Shown here: positions 37,701 to 50,200 of the stretch, piece by piece
How the letters are laid out: the number at the start of each line of letters is the position of its first letter
Position numbering within the stretch: the stretch's first letter is position 1
NCBI GenBank assembly: GCA_914767715.1
Contig: OU612067.1
Span: 13,459,001 to 13,523,000, forward strand
DNA length: 64,000 bases
Origin: Membranipora membranacea
Lineage: Eukaryota; Bryozoa; Gymnolaemata; Cheilostomatida; Membraniporidae
Direction of reading: 5' to 3'
The notes under the pieces: model-generated
What the model was told of the DNA's origin: nothing
The model's input: only the letters and a program-made list of their open reading frames with translations
The model's database searches: none
Made by a program: the position numbers and the translations under genes

Positions 37701-40700
37701 TCAGCGTTCGTTTTAATTAGGGTCACTTTTGCTAAAAAAAAAACATGCCAAACGGCAGCATTGAAAAATCAAATCTCTGTTCGATTCTTATCAAACTCCG
37801 ACCAGTTCAAGCTCTTATTGGCCTTACTCAAAATCCAGAATATCGGAATCCTCGGATTAACTGGTGGGTAATAACGCTGACTTGAAATTTCGAAAAATAT
37901 ACCAAGGGAGGGTATCACGCTTTTTTTTCGCTCAGATCAAAAAATAGATTTGCTTCCAACTCACCTCATAAGGAGGAGCAACTCCTGCTGATCTCAAATC
38001 TGCAAACCGTTTGGCTCTGCTGCTTTTCATTCTCCGTCAGCGTTCGTTTTAATTAGGGTCACTTTTGCTAACAAAAAACATGCCAAACGGCAGCATTGTA
38101 AAATCAAATCTCTGTTCGATTCTTATCAAACTCCGACCAGTTCAATCTCTTATTGGCCTTACTCAAAATCCAGAATATCGGAATCCTCGGATTAACTGGT
38201 GGGTAATAACGCTGACTTGAAATTTCGAAAAATATACCAAGGGAGGGTATCACGCTTTTTTTTCGCTCAGATCAAAAAATAGATTTGCTTCCAACTCACC
38301 TCATAAGGAGGAGCAACTCCTGCTGATCTCAAATCTGCAAACCGTTTGGCTCTGCTGCTTTTCATTCTCCGTCAGCGTTCGTTTTAATTAGGGTCACTTT
38401 TGCTAAAAAAAGACATGCCAAACGGCAGCATTGAAAAATTAAATCTCTGTTCGATCCTTATCAAACTCCGACCAGTTCAAGCTCTTATTGGCCTCACTCA
38501 AAATCCAGAATATCGGAATCCTCGGATTAACTGGTGGGTAATAACGCTGACTTGAAATTTCGAAAATTATACCAAGGGAGGGTATCACGCTTTTTTTTCG
38601 CTCAGATCAAAAAATAGATTTGCTTCCAACTCACCTCATAAGGAGGAGCAACTCCTGCTGATCTTAAATCTGCAAACCGTTTGGCTCTGCTGCTTTTCAT
38701 TCTCCGTCAGCGTTCGTTTTAATTAGGGTCACTTTTGCTAAAAAAAGACATGCCAAACGGCAGCATTGAAAAATTAAATCTCTGTTCGATACTTATCAAA
38801 CTCCGACCAGTTCAAGCTCTTATTGGCCTTATTCAAAATCCAGAATATCGGAATCCTCGGATTAACTGGTGGGTAATAACGCTGACTTGAAATTTCGAAA
38901 AATATACGAAGGGAGGGTATCACGCTTTTTCTTCGCTCAGATCAAAAAATAGATTTGCTTCCAACTCACCTCATAAGGAGGAGCAACTCCTGCTGATCTC
39001 AAATCTGCAAACCGTTTGGCTCTGCTGCTTTTCATTCTCCGTCAGCGTTCGTTTTAATTAGGGTCACTTTTGCTAAAAAAAAACATGCCAAACGGCAGCA
39101 TTGAAAAATTAAATCTCTGTTCGATTCTTATCAAACTCCGACCAGTTCAAGCTCTTAATGGCCTTACTCAAAATCCAGAATATCGGAATCCTCGGATTAA
39201 CTGGTGGGTAATAACGCTGACTTGAAATTTCGAAAAATATACCAAGGGAGGGTATCACGCTTTTTTTTCGCTCAGATCAAAAAATAGATTTGCTTCCAAC
39301 TCACCTCATAAGGAGGAGCAACTCCTGCTGATCTCAAATCTGCAAACCGTTTGGCTCTGCTGCTTTTCATTCTCCGTCAGCGTTCGTTTTAATTAGGGTC
39401 ACTTTTGCTAAAAAAAAACATGCCAAACGGCAGCATTGACAAATCAAATCTCTGTTCGATTCTTATCAAACTCCGACCAGTTCAAGCTCTTATTGGCCTC
39501 ACTCAAAATCCAGAATATCGGAATCCTCGGATTAACTGGTGGGTATTAACGCTGACTTGAAATTTCGAAAAATATACCAAGGGAGGGTATCACGCTTTTT
39601 TTTCGCTCAGATCAAAAAATAGATTTGCTTCCAACTCACCTCATAAGGAGGAGCAACTCCTGCTGATCTCAAATCTGCAAACCGTTTGGCTCTGCTGCTT
39701 TTCATTCTCCGTCAGCGTTCGTTTTAATTAGGGTCACTTTTGCTAAAAAAAAACATGCCAAACGGCAGCATTGAAAAATTAAATCTCTGTTCGATTCTTA
39801 TCAAACTCCGACCAGTTCAAGCTCTTATTGGCCTTACTCAAAATCCAGAATATTGGAATCCTCGGATTAACTGGTGGGTAATAACGCTGACTTGAAATTT
39901 CGAAAAATATAAAAAAGGGAGGGTATCACGCTTTTTTTTCGATCAGATGAAAAAATAGATTTGCTTCCAACTCACCTCATAAGGAGGAGCAACTCCTGCT
40001 GATCTCAAATCTGCAAACCGTTCGGCTCTGCTGCTTTTCATTCTCCGTCAGCGTTCGTTTTAATTAGGGTCACTTTTGCTAAAAAAAAACATGCCAAACG
40101 GCAGCATTGAAAAATTAAATCTCTGTTCGATTCTTATCAAACTCCGACCAGTTCAAGCTCTTATTGGCCTTACTCAAAATCCAGAATATCGGAATCCTCG
40201 GATTAACTGGTGGGTAATAACGCTGACTTGAAATTTCGAAAAATATACCAAGGGAGGGTATCACGCTTTTTTTTCGCTCAGATCAAAAAATAGATTTGCT
40301 TCCAACTCACCTCATAAGGAGGAGCAACTCCTGCTGATCTCAAATCTGCAAACCGTTTGGCTCTGCTGCTTTTCATTCTCCGTCAGCGTTCGTTTTAATT
40401 AGGGTCACTTTTGCTAAAAAAAAACATGCCAAACGGCAGCATTGAAAAATTAAATCTCTGTTCGATTCTTATCAAACTCCGACCAGTTCAAGCTCTTAAT
40501 GGCCTTACTCAAAATCCAGAATATCGGAATCCTCGGATTAACTGGTGGGTAATAACGCTGACTTGAAATTTCGAAAAATATACCAAGGGAGGGTATCACG
40601 CTTTTTTTTCGCTCAGATCAAAAAATAGATTTGCTTCCAACTCACCTCATAAGGAGGAGCAACTCCTGCTGATCTCAAATCTGCAAACCGTTTGGCTCTG

Positions 40701-41060
40701 CTGCTTTTCATTCTCCGTCAGCGTTCGTTTTAATTAGGGTCATTTTTGCTAAAAAAAAACATGCCAAACGGCAGCATTGAAAAATTAAATCTCTGTTCGA
40801 TTCTTATCAAACTCCGACCAGTTCAAGCTCTTATTGGCGTCACTCAAAATCCAGAATATCGGAATCCTCGGATTAACTGGTGGGTAATAACGCTGACTTG
40901 AAATTTCGAAAAATATACCAAGGGAGGGTATCACGCTTTTTTTTCGCTAAGATCAAAAAATAGATTTGCTTCCAACTCACCTCATAAGGAGGAGCAACTC
41001 CTGGTGATCTCAAATCTGCAAACCGTTTGGCTCTGCTGCTTTTCATTCTCCGTCAGCGTT
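37701..41060 (+). repeat. Second, more diverged block of HOR-C-type monomers
   Basis: From about 38,400 the HOR-C tags reappear in their original order: AAAAGACATGCC, GATCCTTATC, GAAAATTATACC, GATACTTATC with CCTTATTCAA, ATACGAAGGG with TTTTTCTTCGC, CTCTTAATGGCC, then ATAAAAAAGGGAGGG with GATCAGATG near 39,910. Differences include AGAATATCGG instead of AGAATATTGG and a repeated AAAAGACATGCC tag near 38,745. The block lies about 11 kb beyond the last HOR-C copy, with HOR-D between. Confidence 0.78.
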
Positions 41061-42760
41061 CGTTTTAATTAGGGTCACTTTTGCTAAAAAAAAACATGCC
41101 AAACGGCAGCATTGAAAAACAAATCTCTGTTCGATTCTTATCAAACTCCGACCAGTTCAAGCTCTTATTGGCCTTACTCAAAATCCAGAATATCGGAATC
41201 CTCGGATTAACTGGTGGGTAATAACGCTGACTTGAAATTTCGAAAAATATACCAAGGGAGGGTATCACGCTTTTTTTTCGCTCAGATCAAAAAATAGATT
41301 TGCTTCCAACTCACCTCATAAGGAGGAGCAACCCCTGCTGATCTCAAATCTGCAAACCGTTTGGCTCTGCTGCTTTTCATTCTCCGTCAGCGTTCGTTTT
41401 AATTAGGGTCACTTTTGCTAAAAAAAAACATGCCAAACGGCAGCATTGAAAAATCAAATCTCTGTTCGATTCTTATCAAACTCCGACCAGTTCAAGCTCT
41501 TATTGGCCTTACTCAAAATCCAGAATATCGGAATCCTCGGATTAACTGGTGGGTAATAACGCTGACTTGAAATTTCGAAAAATATACCAAGGGAGGGTAT
41601 CACGCTTTTTTTTCGCTCAGATCAAAAAATAGATTTGCTTCCAACTCACCTCATAAGGAGGAGCAACCCCTGCTGATCTCAAATCTGCAAACCGTTTGGC
41701 TCTGCTGCTTTTCATTCTCCGTCAGCGTTCGTTTTAATTAGGGTCACTTTTGCTAAAAAAAAAACATGCCAAACGGCAGCATTGAAAAATTAAATCTCTG
41801 TTCGATTCTTATCAAACTCCGACCAGTCCAAGCTCTTATTGGCCTTACTCAAAATCCAGAATATCGGAATCCTCGGATTAACTGGTGGGTAATAACGCTG
41901 ACTTGAAATTTCGAAAAATATACCAAGGGAGGGTATCACGCTTTTTTTTCGCTCAGATCAAAAAATAGATTTGCTTCCAACTCACCTCATAAGGAGGAGC
42001 AACTCCTGCTGATCTCAAATCTGCAAACCGTTTGGCTCTGCTGCTTTTCATTCTCCGTCAGCGTTCGTTTTAATTAGGGTCACTTTTGCTAAAAAAAAAC
42101 ATGCCAAACGGCAGCATTGAAAAATTAAATCTATGTTCGATTCTTATCAAACTCCGACCAGTTCAAGCTCTTATTGGCCTTACTCAAAATCCAGAATATC
42201 GGAATCCTCGGATTAACTGGTGGGTAATAACGCTGACTTGAAATTTCGAAAAATATACCAAGGGAGGGTATCACGCTTTTTTTTCGCTCAGATCAAAAAA
42301 TAGATTTGCTTCCAACTCACCTCATAAGGAGGAGCAACCCCTGCTGATCTCAAATCTGCAAACCGTTTGGCTCTGCTGCTTTTCATTCTCCGTCAGCGTT
42401 CGTTTTAATTAGGGTCACTTTTGCTAAAAAAAAAACATGCCAAACGGCAGCATTGAAAAATTAAATCTCTGTTCGATTCTTATCAAACTCCGACCAGTCC
42501 AAGCTCTTATTGGCCTTACTCAAAATCCAGAACATCGGAATCCTCGGATTAACTGGTGGGTAATAACGCTGACTTGAAATTTCGAAAAATATACCAAGGG
42601 AGGGTATCACGCTTTTTTTTCGCTCAGATCAAAAAATAGATTTGCTTCCAACTCACCTCATAAGGAGGAGCAACTCCTGCTGATCTGAAATCTGCAAACC
42701 GTTTGGCTCTGCTGCTTTTCATTCTCCGTCAGCGTTCGTTTTAATTAGGGTCACTTTTGC
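41061..42760 (+). repeat. Short run of 1-2-monomer periodicity
   Basis: GAGCAACCCCTG, in place of GAGCAACTCCTG, occurs near 41,330, 41,665 and 42,336. CCAGTCCAAGC occurs near 41,824 and 42,494. These spacings are 335 and 670 bp, so the run is a young monomer-to-dimer amplification. A one-base-shorter GAAAAACAAATC is seen near 41,116. Confidence 0.7.
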
Positions 42761-45700
42761 TAACAAAACACATGCCAAACGGCAGCATTGAAAAATTAAA
42801 TCTCTGTTCGATTCTTATCAAACTCCGACCAGTTCAAGCTCTTATTGGCCTTACTCAAAATCCAGAATATCGGAATCCTCGGATTAACTGGTGGGTAATA
42901 ACGCTGACTTGAAATTTCGAAAAAAATACCAAGGGAGGGTATCACGCTTTTTTTTCGCTCAGATCAAAAAATAGATTTGCTTCCAACTCACCTCATAAGG
43001 AGGAGCAACTCCTGCTGATCTGAAATCTGCAAACCGTTTGGCTCTGCTGCTTTTCATTCTCCGTCAGCGTTCGTTTTAATTAGGGTCACTTTTGCTAAAA
43101 AAAAACATGCCAAACGGCAGCATTGAAAAATCAAATCTCTGTTCGATTCTTATCAAACTCCGACCAGTTCAAGCTCTTATTGGCCTTACTCAAAATCCAG
43201 AATATCGGAATCCTCGGATTAACTGGTGAGTAATAACGCTGACTTGAAATTTTGAAAATTATACCAAGGGAGGGTATCACGCTTTTTTTTCGCTCAGATC
43301 AAAAAATAGATTTGCTTCCAACTCACTTCATAAGGAGGAGCAACTCCTGCAGATCTCAAATCTGCAAACCGTTCGGCTCTGCTGCTTTTCATTCTCCGTC
43401 AGCGTTCGTTTTAATTAGGGTCACTTTTGCTAAAAAAAAACATGCCAAACGGCAGCATTGAAAAATTAAATCTCTGTTCGATCCTTATCAAACTCCGACC
43501 AGCTCAAGCTCTTATTGGCCTTACTCAAAATCCAGAATATCGGAATCCTCGGATTAACTGGTGGGTAATAACGCTGACTTGAAATTTCGAAAATTATACC
43601 AAGGGAGGGTATCACGCTTTTTTTTCGCTAAGATCAAAAAATAGATTTGCTTCCAACTCACCTCATAGGGAGGAGCAACTCCTGCTGATCGCAAATCTGC
43701 AAACCGTTTGGCTCTGCTGCTTTTCATTCTCCGTCAGCGTTCGTTTTAATTAGGGTCACTTTTGCTAAAAAAAAACATGCCAAACGGCAGCATTGAAAAA
43801 TTAAATCTCTGTTCGATTCTTATCAAACTCCGACCAGTTCAAGCTCTTATTGGCCTTACTCAAAATCCAGAATATCGGAATCCTCGGATTAACTGGTGGG
43901 TAATAACGCTGACTTGAAATTTCGAAAAATATACCAAGGGAGGGTATCACGCTTTTTCTTCGCTCAGATCAAAAAATAGATTTGCTTCCAACTCACCTCA
44001 TAAGGAGGAGCAACTCCTGCTGATCTCAAATCTGCAAACCGTTTGGCTCTGCTGCTTTTCATTCTCCGTCAGCGTTCGTTTTAATTAGGGTCACTTTTGC
44101 TAAAAAAAAACATGCCAAACGGCAGCATTGAAAAATTAAATCTCTGTTCGATTCTTATCAAACTCCGACCAGTTCAAGCTCTTATTGGCCTTACTCAAAA
44201 TCCAGAATATCGGAATCCTCGGATTAACTGGTGGGTAATAACGCTGACTTGAAATTTCGAAAAATATACCAAGGGAGGGTATCACGCTTTTTTTTCGCTC
44301 AGATCAAAAAATAGATTTCTTTCCAACTCACCTCATAAGGAGGAGCAACTCCTGCTGATCTCAAATCTGCAAACCGTTTGGCTCTGCTGCTTTTCATTCT
44401 CCGTCAGCGTTCGTTTTAATTAGGGTCACTTTTGCTGAAAAAAAACATGTCAAACGGCAGCATTGAAAAATTAAATCTCTGTTCGATTCTTATCAAACTC
44501 CGACCAGTTCAAGCTCTTATTAGCCTTACTCAAAATCCAGAATATCGGAATCCTCGGATTAACTGGTGGGTAATAACGCTGACTTGAAATTTCGAAAAAT
44601 ATACCAAGGGAGGGTATCACGCTTTTTTTTCGCTCAGATCAAAAATAGATTTGCTTCCAACTCACCTCATAAGGAGGAGCAACTCCTGCTGATCTCAAAT
44701 CTGCAAACCGTTTGGCTCTGCTGCTTTTCATTCTCCGTCAGCGTTCGTTTTAATTAGGGTCACTTTTGCTAAAAAAAAACATGCCAAACGGCAGCATTGA
44801 AAAATTAAATCTCTGTTCTATTCTTATCAAACTCCGACCAGTTCAAGCTCTTATTGGCCTTACTCAAAATCCAGAATATCGGAATCCTCGGATTAACTGG
44901 TGGGTAATAACGCTGACTTGAAATTTCGAAAAATATACCAAGGGAGGGTATCACGCTTTTTTTTCGCTCAGATCAAAAAATAGATTTGCTTCCGACTCAC
45001 CTCATAAGGAGGAGCAACTCCTGCTGATCTCAAATCTGCAAACCGTTTGGCTCTGCTGCTTTTCATTCTCCGTCAGCGTTCGTTTTAATTTGGGTCACTT
45101 TTGCTAAAAAAAAACATGCCAAACGGCAGCATTGAAAAATTAAATCTCTGTTCGATTCTTATCAAACTCCGACCAGTTCAAGCTCTTATTGGCCTTACTC
45201 AAAATCCAGAATATCGGAATCCTCGGATTAACTGGTGGGTAATAACGCTGACTTGAAATTTCGAAAAATATACCAAGGGAGGGTATCACGCTTTTTTTTC
45301 GCTCAGATCAAAAAATAGATTTGCTTCCAACTCACCTCATAAGGAGGAGCAACTCCTGCTGATCTCAAATCTGCAAACCGTTTGGCTCTGCTGCTTTTCA
45401 TTCTCCGTCAGCGTTCGATTTAATTAGGGTCACTTTTGCTAAAAAAAAACATGCCAAACGGCAGCATTGAAAAATCAAATCTCTGTTCGATTCTTATCAA
45501 ACTCGGACCAGTTCAAGCTCTTATTGGCCTTACTCAAAATCCAGAATATCGGAATCCTCGGATTAACTGGTGGGTAATAACGCTGACTTGAAATCTCGAA
45601 AAATATACCAAGGAAGGGTATCACGCTTTTTTTTCGCTCAGATCAAAAAATATATTTGCTTCCAACTCACCTCATAAGGAGGAGCAACTCCTGCTGATCT

Positions 45701-46780
45701 CAAATCTGCAAACCGTTTGGCTCTGCTGCTTTTCATTCTCCGTCAGCGTTCGATTTAATTAGGGTCACTTTTGCTAAAAAAAAACATGCCAAACGGCAGC
45801 ATTGAAAAATCAAATCTCTGTTCGATTCTTATCAAACTCCGACCAGTTCAAGCTCTTATTGGCCTTACTCAAAATCCAGAATATCGGAATCCTCGGATTA
45901 ACTGGTGGGTAATAACGCTGACTTGAAATTTCGAAAAATATACCAAGGGAGGGTATCACGCTTTTTTTTCGCTCGGATCAAAAAATATATTTGCTTCCAA
46001 CTCACCTCATAAGGAGGAGCAACTCCTGCTGATCTCAAATCTGCAAACCGTTTGGCTCTGCTGCTTTTCATTCTCCGTCAGCGTTCGATTTAATTAGGGT
46101 CACTTTTGCTAAAAAAAAACATGCCAAACGGCAGCATTGAAAAATCAAATCTCTGTTCGATTCTTATCAAACTCCGACCAGTTCAAGCTCTTATTGGCCT
46201 TACTCAAAATCCAGAATATCGGAATCCTCGGATTAACTGGTGGGTAATAACGCTGACTTGAAATCTCGAAAAATATACCAAGGGAGGGTATCACGCTTTT
46301 TTTTCGCTCAGATCAAAAAATATATTTGCTTCCAACTCACCTCATAAGGAGGAGCAACTCCTGCTGATCTCAAATCTGCAAACCGTTTGGCTCTGCTGCT
46401 TTTCATTCTCCGTCAGCGTTCGATTTAATTAGGGTCACTTTTGCTGAAAAAAAACATGCCAAACGGCAGCATTGAAAAATCAAATCTCTGTTCGATTCTT
46501 ATCAAACTCCGACCAGTTCAAGCTCTTATTGGCCTTACTCAAAATCCAGAATATCGGAATCCTCGGATTAACTGGTGGGTAATAACGCTGACTTGAAATT
46601 TCGAAAAATATACCAAGGGAGGGTATCACGATTTTTTTTTTCGCTCAGATCAAAAAATATATTTGCTTCCAACTCACCTCATAAGGAGGAGCAACTCCTG
46701 CTGATCTCAAATCTGCAAACCGTTTGGCTCTGCTGCTTTTCATTCTCCGTCAGCGTTCGTTTTAATTAGGGTCACTTTTG
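42761..46780 (+). repeat. HOR-G copy 1 (12 monomers, about 4.02 kb)
   Basis: Tags: GCTAACAAAACACATG (about 42,760), GCTGATCTGAAATC (about 43,019), CACTTCATAAGG with CTGCAGATCTC (about 43,326), GATCCTTATC (about 43,481), CTCATAGGGAGG (about 43,666), then ordinary monomers and several with TCGATTTAATTAGG and AAATATATTTGC. It ends with a lengthened T-run (CGATTTTTTTTTTCGC, about 46,629). The CTCATAGGGAGG tag recurs 4,021 bp later. Confidence 0.78.
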
Positions 46781-49127
46781 CTAACAAAACACATGCCAAA
46801 CGGCAGCATTGAAAAATTAAATCTCTGTTCGATTCTTATCAAACTCCGACCAGTTCAAGCTCTTATTGGCCTTACTCAAAATCCAGAATATCGGAATCCT
46901 CGGATTAACTGGTGGGTAAAAACGCTGACTTGAAATTTCGAAAAATATACCAAGGGAGGGTATCACGCTTTTTTTTCGCTCAGATCAAAAAATAGATTTG
47001 CTTCCAACTCACCTCATAAAGAGGAGCAACTCCTGCTGATCTGAAATCTGCAAACCGTTTGGCTCTGCTGCTTTTCATTCTCCGTCAGCGTTCGTTTTAA
47101 TTAGGGTCACTTTTGCTAAAAAAAAACATGCCAAACGGCAGCATTGAAAAATCAAATCTCTGTTCGATTCTTATCAAACTCCGACCAGTTCAAGCTCTTA
47201 TTGGCCTTACTCAAAATCCAGAATATCGGAATCCTCGGATTAACTGGTGGGTAATAACGCTGACTTGAAATTTCGAAAAATATACCAAGGGAGGGTATCA
47301 CGCTTTTTTTTCGCTCAGATCAAAAAATAGATTTGCTTCCAACTCACTTCATAAGGAGGAGCAACTCCTGCAGATCTCAAATCTGCAAACCGTTCGGCTC
47401 TGCTGCTTTTCATTCTCCGTCAGCGTTCGTTTTAATTAGGGTCACTTTTGCTAAAAAAAAACATGCCAAACGGCAGCATTGAAAAATTAAATCTCTGTTC
47501 GATCCTTATCAAACTCCGACCAGTTCAAGCTCTTATTGGCCTTACTCAAAATCCAGAATATCGGAATCCTCGGATTAACTGGTGGGTAATAACGCTGACT
47601 TGAAATTTCGAAAATTATACCAAGGGAGGGTATCACGCTTTTTTTTCGCTAAGATCAAAAAATAGATTTGCTTCCAACTCACCTCATAGGGAGGAGCAAC
47701 TCCTGCTGATCTCAAATCTGCAAACCGTTTGGCTCTGCTGCTTTTCATTCTCCGTCAGCGTTCGTTTTAATTAGGGTCACTTTTGCTAAAAAAAAACATG
47801 CCAAACGGCAGCATTGAAAAATTAAATCTCTGTTCGATTCTTATCAAACTCCGACCAGTTCAAGCTCTTATTGGCCTTACTCAAAATCCAGAATATCGGA
47901 ATCCTCGGATTAACTGGTGGGTAATAACGCTGACTTGAAATTTCGAAAAATATACCAAGGGAGGGTATCACGCTTTTTTTTCGCTCGGATCAAAAAATAT
48001 ATTTGCTTCCAACTCACCTCATAAGGAGGAGCAACTCCTGCTGATCTCAAATCTGCAAACCGTTTGGCTCTGCTGCTTTTCATTCTCCGTCAGCGTTCGA
48101 TTTAATTAGGGTCACTTTTGCTAAAAAAAAACATGCCAAACGGCAGCATTGAAAAATCAAATCTCTGTTCGATTCTTATCAAACTCCGACCAGTTCAAGC
48201 TCTTATTGGCCTTACTCAAAATCCAGAATATCGGAATCCTCGGATTAACTGGTGGGTAATAACGCTGACTTGAAATCTCGAAAAATATACCAAGGGAGGG
48301 TATCACGCTTTTTTTTCGCTCAGATCAAAAAATATATTTGCTTCCAACTCACCTCATAAGGAGGAGCAACTCCTGCTGATCTCAAATCTGCAAACCGTTT
48401 GGCTCTGCTGCTTTTCATTCTCCGTCAGCGTTCGATTTAATTAGGGTCACTTTTGCTGAAAAAAAACATGCCAAACGGCAGCATTGAAAAATCAAATCTC
48501 TGTTCGATTCTTATCAAACTCCGACCAGTTCAAGCTCTTATTGGCCTTACTCAAAATCCAGAATATCGGAATCCTCGGATTAACTGGTGGGTAATAACGC
48601 TGACTTGAAATTTCGAAAAATATACCAAGGGAGGGTATCACGATTTTTTTTTTCGCTCAGATCAAAAAATATATTTGCTTCCAACTCACCTCATAAGGAG
48701 GAGCAACTCCTGCTGATCTCAAATCTGCAAACCGTTTGGCTCTGCTGCTTTTCATTCTCCGTCAGCGTTCGATTTAATTAGGGTCACTTTTGCTATAAAA
48801 AAAACATGCCAAACGGCAGCATTGAAAAATCAAATCTCTGTTCGATTCTTATCAACCTCCGACCAGTTCAAGCTCTTATTGGCCTTACTCAAAATCCAGA
48901 ATATCGGAATCCTCGGATTAACTGGTGGGTAATAACGCTGACTTGAAATTTCGAAAAATATACCAAGGGAGGGTATCACGCTTTTTTTTCGCTCAGATCA
49001 AAAAATAGATTTGCTTCCAACTCACCTCATAAGGAGGAGCAACTCCTGCTGATCTCAAATCTGCAAACCGTTTGGCTCTGCTGCTTTTCATTCTCCGTCA
49101 GCGTTCGTTTTAATTAGGGTCACTTTT
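46781..49127 (+). repeat. HOR-G copy 2 (7 monomers, about 2.35 kb)
   Basis: The opening tags repeat in order (GCTAACAAAACACATG near 46,780, CTGCAGATCTC near 47,370, CTCATAGGGAGG near 47,687). Only three monomers then separate CTCATAGGGAGG from the long-T-run monomer at about 48,642, where copy 1 has nine. A monomer with GCTATAAAAAAAACATG (about 48,793) is added before the next copy. The net period falls from 12 to 7 monomers. Confidence 0.78.
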
Positions 49128-50200
49128 GCTAACAAAACACATGCCAAACGGCAGCATTGAAAAATTAAATCTCTGTTCGATTCTTATCAAACTCCGACCA
49201 GTTCAAGCTCTTATTGGCCTTACTCAAAATCCAGAATATCGGAATCCTCGGATTAACTGGTGGGTAATAACGCTGACTTGAAATTTCGAATAATATACCA
49301 AGGGAGGGTATCACGCTTTTTTTTCGCTCAGATCAAAAAATAGATTTGCTTCCAACTCACCTCATAAGGAGGAGCAACTCCTGCTGATCTGAAATCTGCA
49401 AACCGTTTGGCTCTGCTGCTTTTCATTCTCCGTCAGCGTTCGTTTTAATTAGGGTCACTTTTGCTAAAAAAAAACATGCCAAACGGCAGCATTGAAAAAT
49501 CAAATCTCTGTTCGATTCTTATCAAACTCCGACCAGTTCAAGCTCTTATTGGCCTTACTCAAATTCCAGAATATCGGAATCCTCGGATTAACTGGTGGGT
49601 AATAACGCTGACTTGAAATTTCGAAAAATATACCAAGGGAGGGTATCACGCTTTTTTTTCGCTCAGATCAAAAAATAGATTTGCTTCCAACTCACTTCAT
49701 AAGGAGGAGCAACTCCTGCAGATCTCAAATCTGCAAACCGTTCGGCTCTGCTGCTTTTCATTCTCCGTCAGCGTTCGTTTTAATTAGGGTCACTTTTGCT
49801 AAAAAAAAACATGCCAAACGGCAGCATTGAAAAATTAAATCTCTGTTCGATCCTTATCAAACTCCGACCAGTTCAAGCTCTTATTGGCCTTACTCAAAAT
49901 CCAGAATATCGGAATCCTCGGATTAACTGGTGGGTAATAACGCTGACTTGAAATTTCGAAAATTATACCAAGGGAGGGTATCACGCTTTTTTTTCGCTAA
50001 GATCAAAAAATAGATTTGCTTCCAACTCACCTCATAGGGAGGAGCAACTCCTGCTGATCTCAAATCTGCAAACCGTTTGGCTCTGCTGCTTTTCATTCTC
50101 CGTCAGCGTTCGTTTTAATTAGGGTCACTTTTGCTAAAAAAAAACATGCCAAACGGCAGCATTGAAAAATTAAATCTCTGTTCGATTCTTATCAAACTCC
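49128..50200 (+). repeat. HOR-G copy 3, partial
   Basis: GCTAACAAAACACATG (about 49,128), GCTGATCTGAAATC (about 49,384), CACTTCATAAGG with CTGCAGATCTC (about 49,693), GATCCTTATC and CTCATAGGGAGG (about 50,034) follow in the order of copies 1 and 2. The series then stops. Confidence 0.75.
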
